The notes under the pieces: generated by a model
Databases searched by the model: none
What the model was told of the DNA's origin: nothing
The model's input: only the letters and a program-made list of their open reading frames with translations
Source of the DNA: JACMNW01 sp963708425
Lineage (GTDB): Bacteria > Pseudomonadota > Alphaproteobacteria > Rhodobacterales > Rhodobacteraceae
NCBI GenBank assembly: GCA_963708425.1
Contig: OY970206.1
Coordinates: 124,001-188,000, forward strand
Direction of reading: 5' to 3'
Length of the DNA stretch: 64,000 nt
Position numbers and translations under genes: made by a program
Shown here: one piece after another, positions 52,043-61,730 of the stretch
Position numbering within the stretch: position 1 is the first letter of the stretch
Layout of the letters: each line of letters starts with the position of its first letter

Positions 52043-53136
52043 CCCTAAGCCTATATATAGCCAGGAAATTCTTCTGGATGGTGGTGCAGGTTTTCTTGAT
52101 CTTTTTCGGCATCATGATGCTGATTGACACGATCGAACAGCTGCGGAAGTTTTCCAATACTGACATCGCGCTGACGACGGCGGCTTATATGGCGCTGATG
52201 AATGTGCCGGAAAGTTTGTACCGGATTTTGCCGCTGATCATGATCATGGCGTCGATAGCGATGTTTTTGGGGCTGGCGCGGTCAAGCGAGTTGGTGGTGG
52301 TGCGGGCGGCGGGGCGGTCTGGGTTGGTTTTTCTGGCAGCACCGGTGATCACGGCCTTGCTGATTGGGGCGTTTGCGGTGGCGGTGTTTAATCCGTTGGT
52401 TGCGGCCACGGCGAAGCAATATGACTTGCTGGTTGCCCGCCAAAGCCAAGGTCAGGGCAGCGTTTTGTCGGTGTCGGATTCGGGGCTTTGGCTGCGTCAA
52501 GGCGCGGTTGACGGGCAAACGGTGATTCAGGCGGCGCGGGCCAATTCGGATGGTACCGAGTTGTTCGGGGTCACTTTTCTGACGTTCGATGCAAGCGGGT
52601 TGCCGACTGTCAGAGTCGAGGCCGAAAAGGCGGTTTTGGATACCGGGGCGTGGGTGTTGACTGCGGCAAAACGCTGGGATCTGCGCGACATCAACCCGGA
52701 AAGCAGTGCAACCGTTGCAGCGGAAAACTTGAGCGTGCCGTCGGAATTGACGCGTGACAGCATCAGAGACAGCTTTGGCACACCTTCGGCGATACCGTTT
52801 TGGGAATTGCCAAACTACATTGGCGGCTTGGAAAAAGCGGGCTTTTCGGCCCGCAGTTACCGGGTGTGGTTGCAGATGGAACTGGCACAGCCGGTTTTGC
52901 TGGCCGCGATGGTGTTGATTGCAGCCGGATTTACCATGCGCCATGCGCGATTTGGCAAGACCGGCAGCATGGTGCTGTTTGCGCTGTTGGGTGGATTTGC
53001 GATTTTCTTTCTGAGAAACTTTACGCAAGTGCTTGGGGATAGTGGCCAAATACCGATTGCACTGGCGGCTTGGACGCCGCCGGTTGCGGCTGTGCTGGCA
53101 TCGCTCGGGTTGCTATTGCATCTGGAGGATGGCTGA
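52039..53136 (+). CDS. lptG: LPS export permease LptG
   Basis: 365 residues from the ATG overlapping the lptF stop (ATGA); an in-frame extension to 51838 lies inside lptF. Same fold as LptF: N-terminal helices with FFWMVVQVFLIFFGIMMLID, the coupling-helix region LARSSELVVVRAAG, a periplasmic domain and C-terminal helices. It pairs with LptF and contacts the LptC/LptA bridge. Overlaps lptD by TGATG. Confidence 0.95.
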   Translation: MTLSLYIARKFFWMVVQVFLIFFGIMMLIDTIEQLRKFSNTDIALTTAAYMALMNVPESLYRILPLIMIMASIAMFLGLARSSELVVVRAAGRSGLVFLAAPVITALLIGAFAVAVFNPLVAATAKQYDLLVARQSQGQGSVLSVSDSGLWLRQGAVDGQTVIQAARANSDGTELFGVTFLTFDASGLPTVRVEAEKAVLDTGAWVLTAAKRWDLRDINPESSATVAAENLSVPSELTRDSIRDSFGTPSAIPFWELPNYIGGLEKAGFSARSYRVWLQMELAQPVLLAAMVLIAAGFTMRHARFGKTGSMVLFALLGGFAIFFLRNFTQVLGDSGQIPIALAAWTPPVAAVLASLGLLLHLEDG

Positions 53137-55292
53137 TGCGGGTGGCAGTCCGGCGGGCCGGACAAGTAATCGTACTTGCGGTGGTGCTGCTGTTGATGCG
53201 GTATCCGGTCGCATTGGCGCAGGATTTGGCAACCTTGGTGGCCGAACGGGTCGAGATTACGGGCACATCGGTGTTGATTGCCGAAGGTGATGTCGAGATT
53301 TTCTACAAGGGTCGCCGCCTGAAAGCGCAGCGGATTGTCTATGACAACGCGACGGATCGGTTGCAGATTACCGGACCTATTGTGTTGATTGATGATAGCG
53401 GCAGTTTCATTTTGGCCAGTCAGGCGGACCTGTCGGCCGATCTGACCGACGGCGTTCTGCAAAGCGCGCGGGTGGTGTTGAACCAACAGTTGCAACTTGC
53501 TGCATCGGAAGTGATGCGTGTTGGTGGGCGTTATACGCGGCTTGGACGCACGGTTGCATCGTCCTGTCAGGTTTGTGCTGCAAACCCTACGCCGCTATGG
53601 GAAATTCGCGCCCGTCAAGTGGTTCATGATCAGCTTGAACGGCAGATTTACTTTGAAAATGCGCAGTTTCGGGTGGCGGGCGTGCCTATCTTTTATTTGC
53701 CGCGTCTGCGGATGCCGGACCCGACATTGAAGCGGGCCAATGGTATTCTTCGGCCTAGCATCCGCACGACGTCGGGCCTTGGCGTCGGGATCAAGCTGCC
53801 ATATTTCCTGGCGATTGGTGATAGTGCAGACTTGACGATTACACCTTATCTGACGGTGAAAAACGGGCGTCAGGTTGAACTGCGCTATCGGCAAGCGTTT
53901 CGCACCGGTGCGATCGAAGTGAATACGGCGTTTGCGCGGGATAAGCTACTACCCGGTGAAAGCCGCGGCTATTTGCTGGCAACCGGAGCCTTCGTGTTGC
54001 CGCGCGATTTCAACCTGTCGTTCCGGCTTGAGGCGGTGACGGACCCTGCGTATTTGCTGGATTACGGTGTGTCGGAGAAAGACCGTCTGGACAGCCGGAT
54101 TGCACTGCGCCGGACGCGGCGGAATGAGCATATTTCGGCGCAATTCACATATTACAATTCGATCCGCGACGCCGAGATCAACGCCACACTGCCATCGATC
54201 ATAGGCGATCTGACCTTTCATCGGCGGTTCAGCGGCGGGCCGCTTGGTGGCGAAGCCGGTCTGCGGTTTCAGACCCATTCGCATAGGCGTTCGTCAGATT
54301 CCGAGGTGGATGCCGACGGTGACGGGAACAGTGACGGGCGCGACCTTTCGCGGGCGTCATTGCGGCTTGATTGGCGGCGCGGATTTTCGCTGTCGAACGG
54401 CATTGAGGTAACGGGCTTGGGCGAGGTGACTGCGGATTTCTATTCAATCTCGCAGGATGCGGTTTATGGCGGCAACACGGCGCGGGTGCATGGCGCGGCA
54501 GCGGTTGAATTGCGGTGGCCATGGTTGCGGGCAGGTGCTGGGGCGACCCATGTGCTTGAGCCAGTGGCGCAGTTGGTCTGGAGCCCAAGCACGACCGAGG
54601 CGCTGCCGAATGAGGATTCCAGGCTAGTCGAGTTTGATGAGGGCAATCTGTTTTCATTGAACAGATTTCCGGGGTCTGATGCGACTGAGCGCGGCGTGCG
54701 CGCGAACCTGGGGATTAGTTGGACGCGCTATGACCCCGACGGCTGGACGTTGGGGGCAACGTTGGGCCGGGTTCTGCGGGCGAAGGATCTGGATCAGTTT
54801 GGTGTTGCATCCGGGCTTGATGGCATATCGTCAGATTGGCTGGCGGCATTGCAGGTTACGACGGCGCAAGGCATGCAGGTGACCAATCGTTTGGTGTTTG
54901 ACGATACATTCGATCTGACCAAGGGCGAAGTGCGGCTGGATTATCCGACGGAACGCTACGGGATCAGTTCAGGGTATGTGTGGACAGTGGCCGACGGGTC
55001 GGAAAACCGCCCTGATCCAACATCGGAATTGACCTTTGATGCCTATTACAAACTGTCGGACGGATGGACGAGCAAAGCATCGGGACGGTATGATTTTGAG
55101 GCCAATCGGGCGACGCGGGCGGGGTTCGGATTGGAGTACAAAAGCGAATGCGTGCTGGTCGATCTTTCCCTCTCGCGTCGGTTCACATCATCTACTAGTG
55201 TGGAGCCGACGACAGATTTTGGCCTTTCGGTGGAATTGGTAGGCTTTGGCAGCGGTGCAAAGGCGGGGCCAGCCCGCAGGTGCAGCCGGTGA
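53136..55292 (+). CDS. lptD: LPS-assembly protein LptD
   Basis: 718 residues from the ATG overlapping the lptG stop (TGATG). Signal peptide 1-29 (VIVLAVVLLLMRYPVALAQ), an OstA/LptA-like N-terminal domain (about 30-140) and a 26-strand-type beta barrel (about 190-700). Cys144 and Cys147 (SSCQVCAA) and Cys residues near the C-terminus (ECVLVDLS and RRCSR) suggest inter-domain disulfides as in E. coli LptD. It inserts LPS into the outer leaflet. Confidence 0.95.
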   Translation: MRVAVRRAGQVIVLAVVLLLMRYPVALAQDLATLVAERVEITGTSVLIAEGDVEIFYKGRRLKAQRIVYDNATDRLQITGPIVLIDDSGSFILASQADLSADLTDGVLQSARVVLNQQLQLAASEVMRVGGRYTRLGRTVASSCQVCAANPTPLWEIRARQVVHDQLERQIYFENAQFRVAGVPIFYLPRLRMPDPTLKRANGILRPSIRTTSGLGVGIKLPYFLAIGDSADLTITPYLTVKNGRQVELRYRQAFRTGAIEVNTAFARDKLLPGESRGYLLATGAFVLPRDFNLSFRLEAVTDPAYLLDYGVSEKDRLDSRIALRRTRRNEHISAQFTYYNSIRDAEINATLPSIIGDLTFHRRFSGGPLGGEAGLRFQTHSHRRSSDSEVDADGDGNSDGRDLSRASLRLDWRRGFSLSNGIEVTGLGEVTADFYSISQDAVYGGNTARVHGAAAVELRWPWLRAGAGATHVLEPVAQLVWSPSTTEALPNEDSRLVEFDEGNLFSLNRFPGSDATERGVRANLGISWTRYDPDGWTLGATLGRVLRAKDLDQFGVASGLDGISSDWLAALQVTTAQGMQVTNRLVFDDTFDLTKGEVRLDYPTERYGISSGYVWTVADGSENRPDPTSELTFDAYYKLSDGWTSKASGRYDFEANRATRAGFGLEYKSECVLVDLSLSRRFTSSTSVEPTTDFGLSVELVGFGSGAKAGPARRCSR

Positions 55293-55319
55293 TTGGATGA
55301 TGACGGCAAGGCTTGGAAA

Positions 55320-56561
55320 ATGCAGGGCTTGAGCAAGGTAGGCGACGTGGATACGGCAAACAAAATGAAGAACATGCTTCGATTTGCGATGGTGATCTTG
55401 GGGCTGGCTTTGATGCCGATGGCCGTTGGAGTGGCGGCATTTGCGCAAGATAGTTCATTCACACCAAGGCTTTACGTGAATGACGCGGCGATATCAAATT
55501 ACGAGGTTTCGCAGCGGGCGCTGTTTTTGCAGCTGTTGCGCGCACCCGGCGATCCGGAAGAAGAGGCGATCAACGCGTTGATCGAGGATCGGCTGCGGAC
55601 GGCGGTTGCCAAGCGGCTGGGGCTGACGCTGACGGCCGAGGCGGTGGTGGCGGGGATGAACGAATTCGCCAGCCGGGCGAATTTGACCGGCGAGCAGTTT
55701 GTCGAGGCGTTGGGGCAAGCCGGGGTTGCACCCGAGACGTTCCGCGATTTCGTCAGCGCCGGGTTGATCTGGCGCGATGTGGTCCGGGCGAAATACGCCG
55801 ACAAGGTGACGGTGACGAATTCCGAGATTGACCGGGCGCTTGCGCGATCAAAACAGGCGACGACGGCGCGGATGTTGCTATCCGAGATTGTGATACCAGG
55901 CAGTGAGGGTTTGGACATTGCGGAAAAGCTGAAGCGGGAAAAGGCGACGTTGACGGCGTTTACAGCGGCGGCGAGCCGGTATTCGAAAGCGCCATCGGCG
56001 AAAGATGGCGGCCAGTTGGACTGGCTGCCGCTGGCGAATTTGCCATCGGAAGTGCGGGCCGCAGTGATGGCGTTGGAGAAGGGTCAGATTTCTGATCCGG
56101 TGCGGGTGCCGGGCGGGATTGCGGTGTTCTTCTTGCGCGATATTGCGCAGGATCCGACTGAAGAACTGGCCCCGATTTCGGTGAAGTTCGCCCAGTATCT
56201 GATCCCGAATGATGCAGGCTCGGCAGCGGATGTGCGCGCGAAAGTTGATGTTTGCGATGATCTTTATGCGGTAGCTAAGGGTCAACCGGAGGAGCGGCTG
56301 ACGGTGGAGACGCTGCCTGCGGGGCAAATTCCGGCGGCGATCGGGGCGGAGTTGGCGCAGCTGGACCCCGGCGAGAGTTCAACCGCGATCACGCGGGGGC
56401 CGTGGCGGGTGTTTCTGATGCTGTGCAGCCGGACGCCGGTGCAGGAATTGCCACCGCAGCGCGATGATATTCGCGTGCAACTGATCAACCAGCGCTTGGG
56501 CGGATATGCCGAGCGGTACTTGGCGGAATTGCGCGCCGAAGCTATCATCCGCGAGCCGTGA
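55320..56561 (+). CDS. surA: Periplasmic chaperone/prolyl isomerase SurA
   Basis: About 413 residues; the true start is uncertain. Options in frame are TTG 55293, ATG 55320 (AAGG upstream), GTG 55347 and ATG 55365; the last two place a compact signal peptide (MLRFAMVILGLALM) at the N-terminus. SurA N-domain (YVNDAAISNYEVSQRALFLQ), a PpiC-type rotamase domain (about 195-290, KREKATLTAFTAAASRYSKAPSAKDGGQLDW) given here as SKAPSAKDGGQLDWLP, and a C-terminal helix. It escorts outer-membrane proteins, probably including LptD. Confidence 0.9.
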   Translation: MQGLSKVGDVDTANKMKNMLRFAMVILGLALMPMAVGVAAFAQDSSFTPRLYVNDAAISNYEVSQRALFLQLLRAPGDPEEEAINALIEDRLRTAVAKRLGLTLTAEAVVAGMNEFASRANLTGEQFVEALGQAGVAPETFRDFVSAGLIWRDVVRAKYADKVTVTNSEIDRALARSKQATTARMLLSEIVIPGSEGLDIAEKLKREKATLTAFTAAASRYSKAPSAKDGGQLDWLPLANLPSEVRAAVMALEKGQISDPVRVPGGIAVFFLRDIAQDPTEELAPISVKFAQYLIPNDAGSAADVRAKVDVCDDLYAVAKGQPEERLTVETLPAGQIPAAIGAELAQLDPGESSTAITRGPWRVFLMLCSRTPVQELPPQRDDIRVQLINQRLGGYAERYLAELRAEAIIREP

Positions 56562-57526
56562 TGCAGCCGATTGCGCTGACCTGTGGCGAGCCTGCCGGGA
56601 TCGGACCGGAAATTGCTGTAGCGGCGAAGCGGATGCTGGGGGGCGAGGTGCCGTTCTTCTGGATCGGTGATCCGAGGCATTTACCGGATGGGGCAGCGTT
56701 CGCGGTGATTGGTGCGCCGGGTGAGGCGGCGGCGGTGGCTGGCGATGTGCTGGCGGTGTTGCCGCATGAATTTGCGGCGGTTGGCGCGCCTGGGCGGCCT
56801 GTGATGGGTAATGCGCGGGGTGTGATCGAGGTGATCGCGCGCGCGGTTGGTCTGGTGCAGGCGGGGGAGGCTTCGGCGGTTTGCACCTGCCCGATCAACA
56901 AGAAGGTGCTGAAGGACGGGGCAGATTTCGCCTATCCGGGGCATACGGAATATCTGGCGGCGCTGGCGGGTGTGGAAGAGGTGGTGATGATGCTGGCCTG
57001 CCCCGGATTGCGGGTGGTACCGGCGACCATCCACATTCCGCTGGCTGAAGTGCCCGGCGCGTTGACGGCGGCCAAGCTGGAGGCGGTGATAAGGCTGACC
57101 CATGCCGGGTTGATCAGGGATTTCGGGATCAAGGCGCCGCGGCTTGCCATTGCCGGGCTGAACCCGCATGCGGGTGAAGGCGGGGCGATTGGGTTGGAAG
57201 AACGGGATATGATCGTGCCGCTGCTGGAACGGTTGCGGGGGCAAGGTTTTGATCTGCTGGGACCGATGCCGGGCGATACGATGTTTCACGCCGCGGCGCG
57301 GGCGCGGTATGATGCGGCGATTTGCATGTATCATGATCAGGCGCTGATCCCGATCAAGACGATTGATTTTGCCGGTGGAGTTAATGTGACGTTGGGGCTG
57401 CCGTTCATTCGGACGTCGCCCGACCACGGCACGGCGTTTGATATTGCCGGTAAGGGTGTTGCCGACCCGACCAGTTTGATCGCGGCGCTGCGAATGGCTG
57501 CCGAGATGGTGGCGGCACGCGGCTGA
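56561..57526 (+). CDS. pdxA: 4-hydroxythreonine-4-phosphate dehydrogenase
   Basis: 321 residues from the ATG overlapping the surA stop (TGATG). It oxidises 4-phosphohydroxy-L-threonine on the DXP-dependent vitamin B6 pathway. Landmarks: LTCGEPAGIGPEIAV, PGHTEYLAALAG, AGLNPHAGEGG and RTSPDHGTAFDIAGKG, which hold the metal-binding His residues. A position between surA and rsmA is classical in proteobacteria. Confidence 0.96.
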   Translation: MQPIALTCGEPAGIGPEIAVAAKRMLGGEVPFFWIGDPRHLPDGAAFAVIGAPGEAAAVAGDVLAVLPHEFAAVGAPGRPVMGNARGVIEVIARAVGLVQAGEASAVCTCPINKKVLKDGADFAYPGHTEYLAALAGVEEVVMMLACPGLRVVPATIHIPLAEVPGALTAAKLEAVIRLTHAGLIRDFGIKAPRLAIAGLNPHAGEGGAIGLEERDMIVPLLERLRGQGFDLLGPMPGDTMFHAAARARYDAAICMYHDQALIPIKTIDFAGGVNVTLGLPFIRTSPDHGTAFDIAGKGVADPTSLIAALRMAAEMVAARG

Positions 57527-57550
57527 GAGTAAGGCGGGGTCCAGCCCCCG

Positions 57551-57584
57551 CACCCCCGGGATACTTTTACAAATACGAAAGCAG
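57551..57584 (+). repeat. Relative of the intergenic repeat, before rsmA
   Basis: C-rich tract then GGGATACTTTTACAAATACG and AAAG, ending 10 bases before the rsmA start. It resembles the 23-base element at 37207-37229 and 61731-61753 (C tract, GGGATA, T-rich, A-rich) but is not identical to it. It may be a degenerate member or an independent leader. Confidence 0.4.
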
Positions 57585-57593
57585 GACAGAGTT

Positions 57594-58466
57594 TTGGGCA
57601 CGATTGATGGGTTGCCGCCGCTGCGCGATGTGATCAAGACGCATGATCTGGTGGCCAAACGGCAGTTGGGGCAGAACTTTCTGCTGGATTTGAACCTGAC
57701 GGCTAAGATCGCGCGGCTGTCGGGTGACTTGTCGGGCTGTGATGTGCTGGAAATTGGCCCCGGCCCCGGTGGGTTGACGCGGGGGCTGCTGGCAGAAGGC
57801 GCGCGGCGGGTTTTGGCGGTGGAAAAAGACGCGCGCTGTTTGCCTGCATTGGAGGAAATTGCAGCAGTCTATCCGGGGCGGTTGCAGGTGATTAACGCCG
57901 ATGCGCTAGAACTGGACCCGACAGCGCATCTGACGGCACCGATCAGGGTGATTGCCAACCTGCCCTATAATGTTGGCACCGAATTGCTGGTGCGTTGGTT
58001 ATCGCCGCCAAGTTGGCCGCCGTTCTGGGACAGCCTGACATTGATGTTCCAAAAGGAAGTCGCCGAGCGGATTGTCGCAAAGCCGGGATCGAAGGCGTAT
58101 GGGCGGCTGGCGCTATTGGCGCAGTGGCGGGCGGAGCCGAAGATTGTGATGACGCTGCCGCCCGAGGCCTTTACCCCTGCCCCCAAAGTGCATTCCGCAG
58201 TGGTGCATTTGACGCGGCTGCCGGGGCCGCGCTTTCCGGCGGATGGCACAGTGTTGGCGCAGGTTACAGCAATGGCGTTCAACCAGCGGCGCAAGATGCT
58301 GCGGTCTAGCCTGAAGGCGCTGATGCCGGATATTGAGAACGTGCTGCGCGGTGCGGGCATTGAGCCGACTGCGCGGGCGGAAGAGATATCGCTGGAGGGG
58401 TTTTGCGCGTTGGCGCGGGCTGTCGCCGAAGGGCGGAAGGGTTCGGGCGGCGACATGACCGCCTGA
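57594..58466 (+). CDS. rsmA: 16S rRNA (adenine1518/1519-N6)-dimethyltransferase RsmA (KsgA)
   Basis: 290 residues beginning at a TTG with AGGA eight bases upstream; no in-frame ATG exists before the conserved KRQLGQNFLLD. SAM site VLEIGPGPGGLTRGLL and the catalytic VIANLPYNVGTELLV (NLPY). It dimethylates two adenines in helix 45 of 16S rRNA, a late 30S assembly checkpoint. Last gene of the lpt/sur/pdx operon; 68 bases after pdxA. Confidence 0.95.
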   Translation: MGTIDGLPPLRDVIKTHDLVAKRQLGQNFLLDLNLTAKIARLSGDLSGCDVLEIGPGPGGLTRGLLAEGARRVLAVEKDARCLPALEEIAAVYPGRLQVINADALELDPTAHLTAPIRVIANLPYNVGTELLVRWLSPPSWPPFWDSLTLMFQKEVAERIVAKPGSKAYGRLALLAQWRAEPKIVMTLPPEAFTPAPKVHSAVVHLTRLPGPRFPADGTVLAQVTAMAFNQRRKMLRSSLKALMPDIENVLRGAGIEPTARAEEISLEGFCALARAVAEGRKGSGGDMTA

Positions 58467-58488
58467 ACCGTTGATTATGTAGTGGCGA

Positions 58489-59478
58489 TTATTCCGCCGC
58501 TGCCTTGCCGCCGCCACCGGTGTCATCGCCGCCAGCATCTGCTTTGTCAGCACGTGGTTTGCGTGGGGCGCGGGTTTTGCGCGGGGCTGCTTCGGCGGTG
58601 TCTGCGCTTTGCGGCGCGGCTGCGACTGGCAGTTCTGGCGCCACTTCTGGTGCGGCCACTGCGCGCGCGCGGGGTTGTGCGCGTTCGGGGCGTTGACGCG
58701 CCTCGGGCGTTGCCACCAAGCCTGTATCAGCATCATCAAGATCGTTCAGGCCCGCCATCAGGCTGGGCGCAGGATCATCATGGCGCGGATCGGGGCGGTA
58801 ATCGCTACGCGCATCAGACCGCGTGTCGGGGCGGTTTTCGGACCGATCCGGGCGATTGTCTTGCCGATTTTCATTACGGTTGTCGGGGCGGTTTTCGGAA
58901 CGGTTTTCTGATCGGGCCTCGTTCCGATTGTCGGCGCGCGGTTGCCGTTGATCGCGATATTCACCACGATTTTCGTTGCGCGGTTCGTTGCGATAGTCGC
59001 GGTTGTCAGGTTGACGATCATTTTGCTGACGGTCGCTCTGTTGGCGGTCGCCCTGACGATCACGGTTGTTGCCGTTTTGCTGATTGCCGTTTTGCTGATT
59101 GCCGTTTTGGTTGTCTGGCTGACCACCATATTGACCGCCTGGCTGATTGCCATACTGGCCGGACGGCTGACCGTTTTGATTGCCGTTCTGGTTGCCGCCT
59201 TGGGGGCCGCGTGCCTCTTGCTCGGCTGCCATTTCGCGCATCGCTTCGGCCAACATGCGGGTGTAGTGTTCTGCATGTTGCAAGAAGTTTTCTGCAGCGA
59301 CGCGGTCATTCGACAACTGCGCATCGCGGGCGAGGAAAACGTATTTTTCAATAATTTGCTGCGGCGTTCCACGCACTTTGCCTTCGGGGCCGGAGCTGTC
59401 GAAGACGCGGTTGATGATGTTGCCGAGGGTGCGCGGGCGGTTCGACTTCGAACGCGAGCGGGACTTGGAAGATCTCAT
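58489..59478 (-). CDS. DUF4167 protein with long low-complexity region
   Basis: 329 residues from the ATG at 59478 (AAGGA four bases upstream). The conserved DUF4167 part (1-85) is strongly basic at first (KSRSRSKSNRPRTLGNI), then helical (IIEKYVFLARDAQ, then NDRVAAENFLQHAEHYTRM). About 90-250 is almost only Asn, Gln, Arg, Asp and Gly in short imperfect repeats (NQNGNQQNGNQQ; RSENRPDNRNENRQDN). The end is Ala/Pro/Lys-rich. RNA binding or condensate formation is a reasonable guess. It follows prmC on the same strand, a common alphaproteobacterial order. Confidence 0.87.
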   Translation of the reverse strand: MRSSKSRSRSKSNRPRTLGNIINRVFDSSGPEGKVRGTPQQIIEKYVFLARDAQLSNDRVAAENFLQHAEHYTRMLAEAMREMAAEQEARGPQGGNQNGNQNGQPSGQYGNQPGGQYGGQPDNQNGNQQNGNQQNGNNRDRQGDRQQSDRQQNDRQPDNRDYRNEPRNENRGEYRDQRQPRADNRNEARSENRSENRPDNRNENRQDNRPDRSENRPDTRSDARSDYRPDPRHDDPAPSLMAGLNDLDDADTGLVATPEARQRPERAQPRARAVAAPEVAPELPVAAAPQSADTAEAAPRKTRAPRKPRADKADAGGDDTGGGGKAAAE

Positions 59479-59718
59479 CTTGTCCTTTGATCCAGATAAG
59501 CTGGCTTTGGCCCCACGCTGCAAGCTTTTACAAGCTGTTGCCATTTGGCGGGCGTGGCGGGCTTTTTGGTGTAAACATCAGGCAGACGATCACCGTCCGC
59601 ACCCATGTGGCGTTGAATAATCACGCCCGGGCTGCGCTGACAAGAAGATTTTGGCGTAAGTTTACGGTGAATGGCGAATATCGACTTTTAAGCCGCAGGA
59701 TTGGCGGGATTTTGGGCG

Positions 59719-60573
59719 TTAGGGCTGTTGGCCACTGACAACTCGGTCGCGACCATCGAGGTCTTGCAGGATGGTGACGTGGATTAGTTTTGCAGCAAAG
59801 AACAGGTCGCGGACGGCTTGGCCTTGAGTTGGGCCAATCTCGACCATCAGGCGGCCGTTGGGGTTTAGGTGCGCGGGCGCGCCTGCGGTAATGGCGCGGT
59901 AGGCATCCAGGCCGTCACCGCCGGGAGTCAGGGCGATGTGGGGTTCCCAGTTGCGAACCTCGGGTGACAGGTGGGGCATTTCGGCGGCGGCAATGTAGGG
60001 GGGGTTGGAGACGATCAGATCAAAGGTGCCGTCGATTTGGGCGTACCAGTCGGAGCGGGTCAGTTTGGCACGGCCGGTGAGATTCAGGGCCTGGGTGTTG
60101 CTTTGGGCGATGGTGAGGGCGGGGCCGGAGATATCGGTGCCGAGGCCCGTGGCTTGTGGCCATTCGGCAAGCAGGGTCAGCAGGATGGCGCCGGAGCCGG
60201 TGCCGAGATCAAGGATGGTCCGGGCGGGGGTTTTGAGGGCGTGGGCGATCAGGATTTCGGTTTCGGGACGGGGATCGAGGACATCTTGGGTGACGATGAA
60301 CGGGCGGCCCCAGAACAGGCGTTGGCCGATGATCTGGGCGATGGGTTGGTAGGTCAGGCGGGCGGCGATCATGGTGGCGAAGCGCGCGGCGGCATCGGCG
60401 GGCAGCGGGTCTGACAGGTGCAGGGTCAGGCGGTCGGCTGAGATTTGCAGCGCGTGGGCAAGCAGGATGCGGGCGTCGCGGGCGGGGTCTGGGATTTTGG
60501 CAGCGCGCAGCTGGGGGATGGCGGTGCGCAGGGCGTCGTTGATGGTTTTGGGCACGGTATCGGGCGCAGTCAT
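59719..60573 (-). CDS. prmC: Release factor N5-glutamine methyltransferase PrmC (HemK)
   Basis: 284 residues from the ATG overlapping the prfA stop (ATGA). N-terminal helical domain (1-70), then a Rossmann methyltransferase with ILDLGTGSGAILLTLL (SAM) and the catalytic FDLIVSNPPYIAA. It methylates the GGQ glutamine of RF1, encoded immediately upstream, and of RF2. Confidence 0.96.
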   Translation of the reverse strand: MTAPDTVPKTINDALRTAIPQLRAAKIPDPARDARILLAHALQISADRLTLHLSDPLPADAAARFATMIAARLTYQPIAQIIGQRLFWGRPFIVTQDVLDPRPETEILIAHALKTPARTILDLGTGSGAILLTLLAEWPQATGLGTDISGPALTIAQSNTQALNLTGRAKLTRSDWYAQIDGTFDLIVSNPPYIAAAEMPHLSPEVRNWEPHIALTPGGDGLDAYRAITAGAPAHLNPNGRLMVEIGPTQGQAVRDLFFAAKLIHVTILQDLDGRDRVVSGQQP

Positions 60574-61625
60574 CCTTCCATCTCGGCCAGTTTGGTGGCT
60601 TGGTCATGCGAGGTTAGCGCGTCGATGATCGGGGACAAATCGCCGGCCATGATCTGCGACAGCGAGTACAGCGTCAGGTTGATGCGATGATCAGTCATCC
60701 GGCCCTGCGGGAAATTGTAGGTGCGGATGCGTTCGGAGCGGTCACCGCTGCCGACTTGCGCTTTGCGATCGGCGGCGCGGGCATCATCGACGCGGGCGCG
60801 TTCCAGATCGTAAAGCCGGGCGCGCAGAACCTGCATCGCGATTTCTTTGTTGCGGTGCTGGGATTTCTGGGCGGAGGTCACGATCATGCCGGTGGGCAGG
60901 TGGGTAATGCGGACGGCTGAGTCCGTGGTATTGACGTGCTGGCCGCCAGCACCCGAGGCGCGCATGGTGTCGATGCGCAAGTCGGAGGCCGGGATGATCA
61001 GGTCAACCTCTTCCGCCTCGGGCAGCACGGCGACGGTGGCGGCGGACGTGTGAACACGGCCCTGGCTTTCGGTTTCGGGGACGCGTTGAACGCGGTGGAC
61101 GCCGGATTCGTATTTGAGCTGGGCAAAGGCCCCTGCCCCGTGGACGTGCACAGAGACGTCTTTGATGCCGCCAAGCTCATTATCTTGCTGTTCGAGGATT
61201 TCGAAGGTCCAGCCTTTGCTTTCGGCAAAGCGTTGGTACATGCGCAACAGGTCGGCAGCGAAAAGGCTGGCTTCATCACCGCCAGTGCCGGGGCGGATTT
61301 CGAGAATGGCCGGGCGGGCGTCGGCGGCGTCTTTCGGCAGCAGAGCCAAGCGCAGGGCCTGTTCCATTTCGGGAATGCGGGCTTTGAGGATGGGAAGTTC
61401 GTCTTCCGCCAAGCTGCGCATGTCGGGGTCGGCCAGCATCGCCTCGGCTTCAGCCAGATCATCCAGAGCGCGGCGGTAGGCGGCGATTTCCTGGGTGATC
61501 AGTTTCAGGTCGGAATATTCGCGCGAAAGCGTGGCGATTTCGGCGGGCGGTGCGCCTGCGGACAGCTTTGCTTCGAGGAACTCGAAACGCTGGGTGATTT
61601 GGGCTAGTTTGTCTAAGGGGACCAT
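60570..61625 (-). CDS. prfA: Peptide chain release factor 1
   Basis: 351 residues from the ATG at 61625; the frame extends 12 codons further without family support. It terminates translation at UAA/UAG. The peptidyl-tRNA hydrolysis motif is SGAGGQHVNTTDSAVRI. The codon-recognition loop reads RVPETESQGRVHTS, so the discriminator tripeptide is PET rather than the PAT/PVT usual for RF1. Coupled to prmC. Confidence 0.96.
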   Translation of the reverse strand: MVPLDKLAQITQRFEFLEAKLSAGAPPAEIATLSREYSDLKLITQEIAAYRRALDDLAEAEAMLADPDMRSLAEDELPILKARIPEMEQALRLALLPKDAADARPAILEIRPGTGGDEASLFAADLLRMYQRFAESKGWTFEILEQQDNELGGIKDVSVHVHGAGAFAQLKYESGVHRVQRVPETESQGRVHTSAATVAVLPEAEEVDLIIPASDLRIDTMRASGAGGQHVNTTDSAVRITHLPTGMIVTSAQKSQHRNKEIAMQVLRARLYDLERARVDDARAADRKAQVGSGDRSERIRTYNFPQGRMTDHRINLTLYSLSQIMAGDLSPIIDALTSHDQATKLAEMEG

Positions 61626-61730
61626 GGGTGGCGTTTGACAGCAGTCTTGAAGTTTGGTCAAGGGTTGACATACCCGGGGCGCTGCCCGTCGTCATTGGGC
61701 TTGAGCCAATGGCGCACCAATGGCGACCCC

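Noticed and set aside
56681..57658. 325-residue minus-strand frame
   Set aside because: Antisense to pdxA; Arg/His-rich shadow.
58700..59250. Regularly repeated short sequence that might suggest a CRISPR array
   Set aside because: The repeats are in-frame codons of the Asn/Gln/Arg region of the DUF4167 gene, irregular in spacing and without spacers.
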